Shown: piece after piece, positions 63,534 to 64,000 of the stretch
How the letters are laid out: every line of letters begins with the position of its first letter
How positions within the stretch are numbered: position 1 is the stretch's first letter
Source of the DNA: Clostridium gelidum
GTDB lineage: Bacteria > Bacillota > Clostridia > Clostridiales > Clostridiaceae
Direction: 5' to 3'
DNA: 64,000 nt
Assembly (NCBI RefSeq): GCF_019977655.1
Contig: NZ_AP024849.1
Coordinates: 4,621,001-4,685,000, forward strand
Position numbers and translations under genes: made by a program
Notes under the pieces: generated by a model
The model's database searches: none
Told to the model about the DNA's origin: nothing
What the model saw: only the letters and a program-made list of their open reading frames with translations

Positions 63534-63617
63534 TAATAAATAAAGCCTCCTTGAATTAATTCTCATACAAATAATTTTAAATACTTTTTTCCATTTCTCT
63601 GTTGTATCCCATTAATT

Positions 63618-64000
63618 TCACTTTATCAAATCATTGTAAAAGTTTCTATATTTATCAATAAATCTTTCATATGTAAATTTATTAATATAGGTTTCTAATG
63701 CTCTTTTTTCCATTTGTTTTTTCATTCCATCATTTCTATATAACCTTAAAACTGCTTCTGCAATCTCATTTTCACTTCTTGAATTTATCAAGATTCCATT
63801 AAACCCATTCTCAACTATTTCCCCTGTTCCATCTACATCTGTTGCAACTATAGTCTTTCCTTGCATAAATGTTTCTATAGGGGTTAATGGTAGCCCTTCC
63901 CACAATGAAGATAATACTACTAAATCTAAATGATTAATAACATTAGTAATATCATCTCTATATCCCAAAAAAATTATACTATCTTCTATATTTATTTTTT
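63618..64000 (-). CDS. glycosyltransferase family 4 (partial, runs off the right edge)
   Basis: The reading frame is open to the window edge, so only about the last 127 residues are seen (KINIEDSIIFLGYRDD...). It contains the GT4 C-terminal motif FLGYRDDITNV, SSLWEGLPLTPIE, the nucleotide-sugar-binding Glu region and GTGEIVENGFNGI. It is part of the polysaccharide cluster; the true start lies beyond the window. Confidence 0.9.
   Translation of the reverse strand, partial: KINIEDSIIFLGYRDDITNVINHLDLVVLSSLWEGLPLTPIETFMQGKTIVATDVDGTGEIVENGFNGILINSRSENEIAEAVLRLYRNDGMKKQMEKRALETYINKFTYERFIDKYRNFYNDLIK

Overview
The window is a very AT-rich Gram-positive chromosome segment from a spore-forming, anaerobic Clostridium (sensu stricto, probably the C. 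beijerinckii/C. butyricum neighbourhood; species is inference). The evidence is the spoIIGA-sigE-sigG block, an intact sigK, ftsA-ftsZ, an alanine T-box, GGAGG ribosome binding sites, a trehalose PTS and a clostridial iscR-nifS-nifU-mnmA operon. Every gene except treR is transcribed on the minus strand, so operons read from high to low coordinate. I see no rRNA, tRNA, CRISPR array, prophage or intact insertion sequence.

Layout from left to right. 1-6 kb: trxB, two tandem L,D-transpeptidases and an aldehyde dehydrogenase. 6-9.3 kb: two ArsA/Get3-like ATPases flanking an unknown 86-residue protein, plus a MarR regulator; a shared 9-bp motif lies in both promoter regions. 9.3-15.2 kb: a DUF421 protein and the trehalose system (treB, treA and an EIIA gene, with divergent treR and a 32-bp palindrome between them). 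15.5-24.2 kb: phosphate uptake and sensing (pstC-pstA-pstB-phoU behind a Pho box, a second phoU, phoR-phoP and pgeF); the place of pstS holds only a 32-codon remnant. 24.5-33.5 kb: nrdR, a PRC-barrel gene, sigG, sigE, spoIIGA, ftsZ, ftsA, a decayed pilT, sigK and a class B PBP. 33.6-45.9 kb: U32 protease, O-methyltransferase, mltG, typA with a long structured leader, RNase J, Fur family regulator, DUF1292, ruvX, ireB and T-box-controlled alaS. 46-55.4 kb: AI-2E family permease, PRC-barrel gene, mnmA-nifU-nifS-iscR, rarA and a MacB-like exporter. 55.6-64 kb: a surface polysaccharide cluster (acetyltransferases, FrhB-like protein, Wzx, Wzy, pyruvyl transferase, glycosyltransferases) that runs off the right edge.

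The most unusual content is not coding. Two families of dispersed hairpin elements fill the intergenic gaps. Family 1 (about 220 bp, five long copies plus one solo terminal stem) has an elaborate fold whose stems differ in sequence but keep pairing, while loop and bulge positions stay fixed. Family 2 (about 205 bp full length, with shorter deletion forms) has imperfect terminal repeats beginning AAGGCACA. They look like non-autonomous mobile or structured-RNA elements; no matching transposase is present here.
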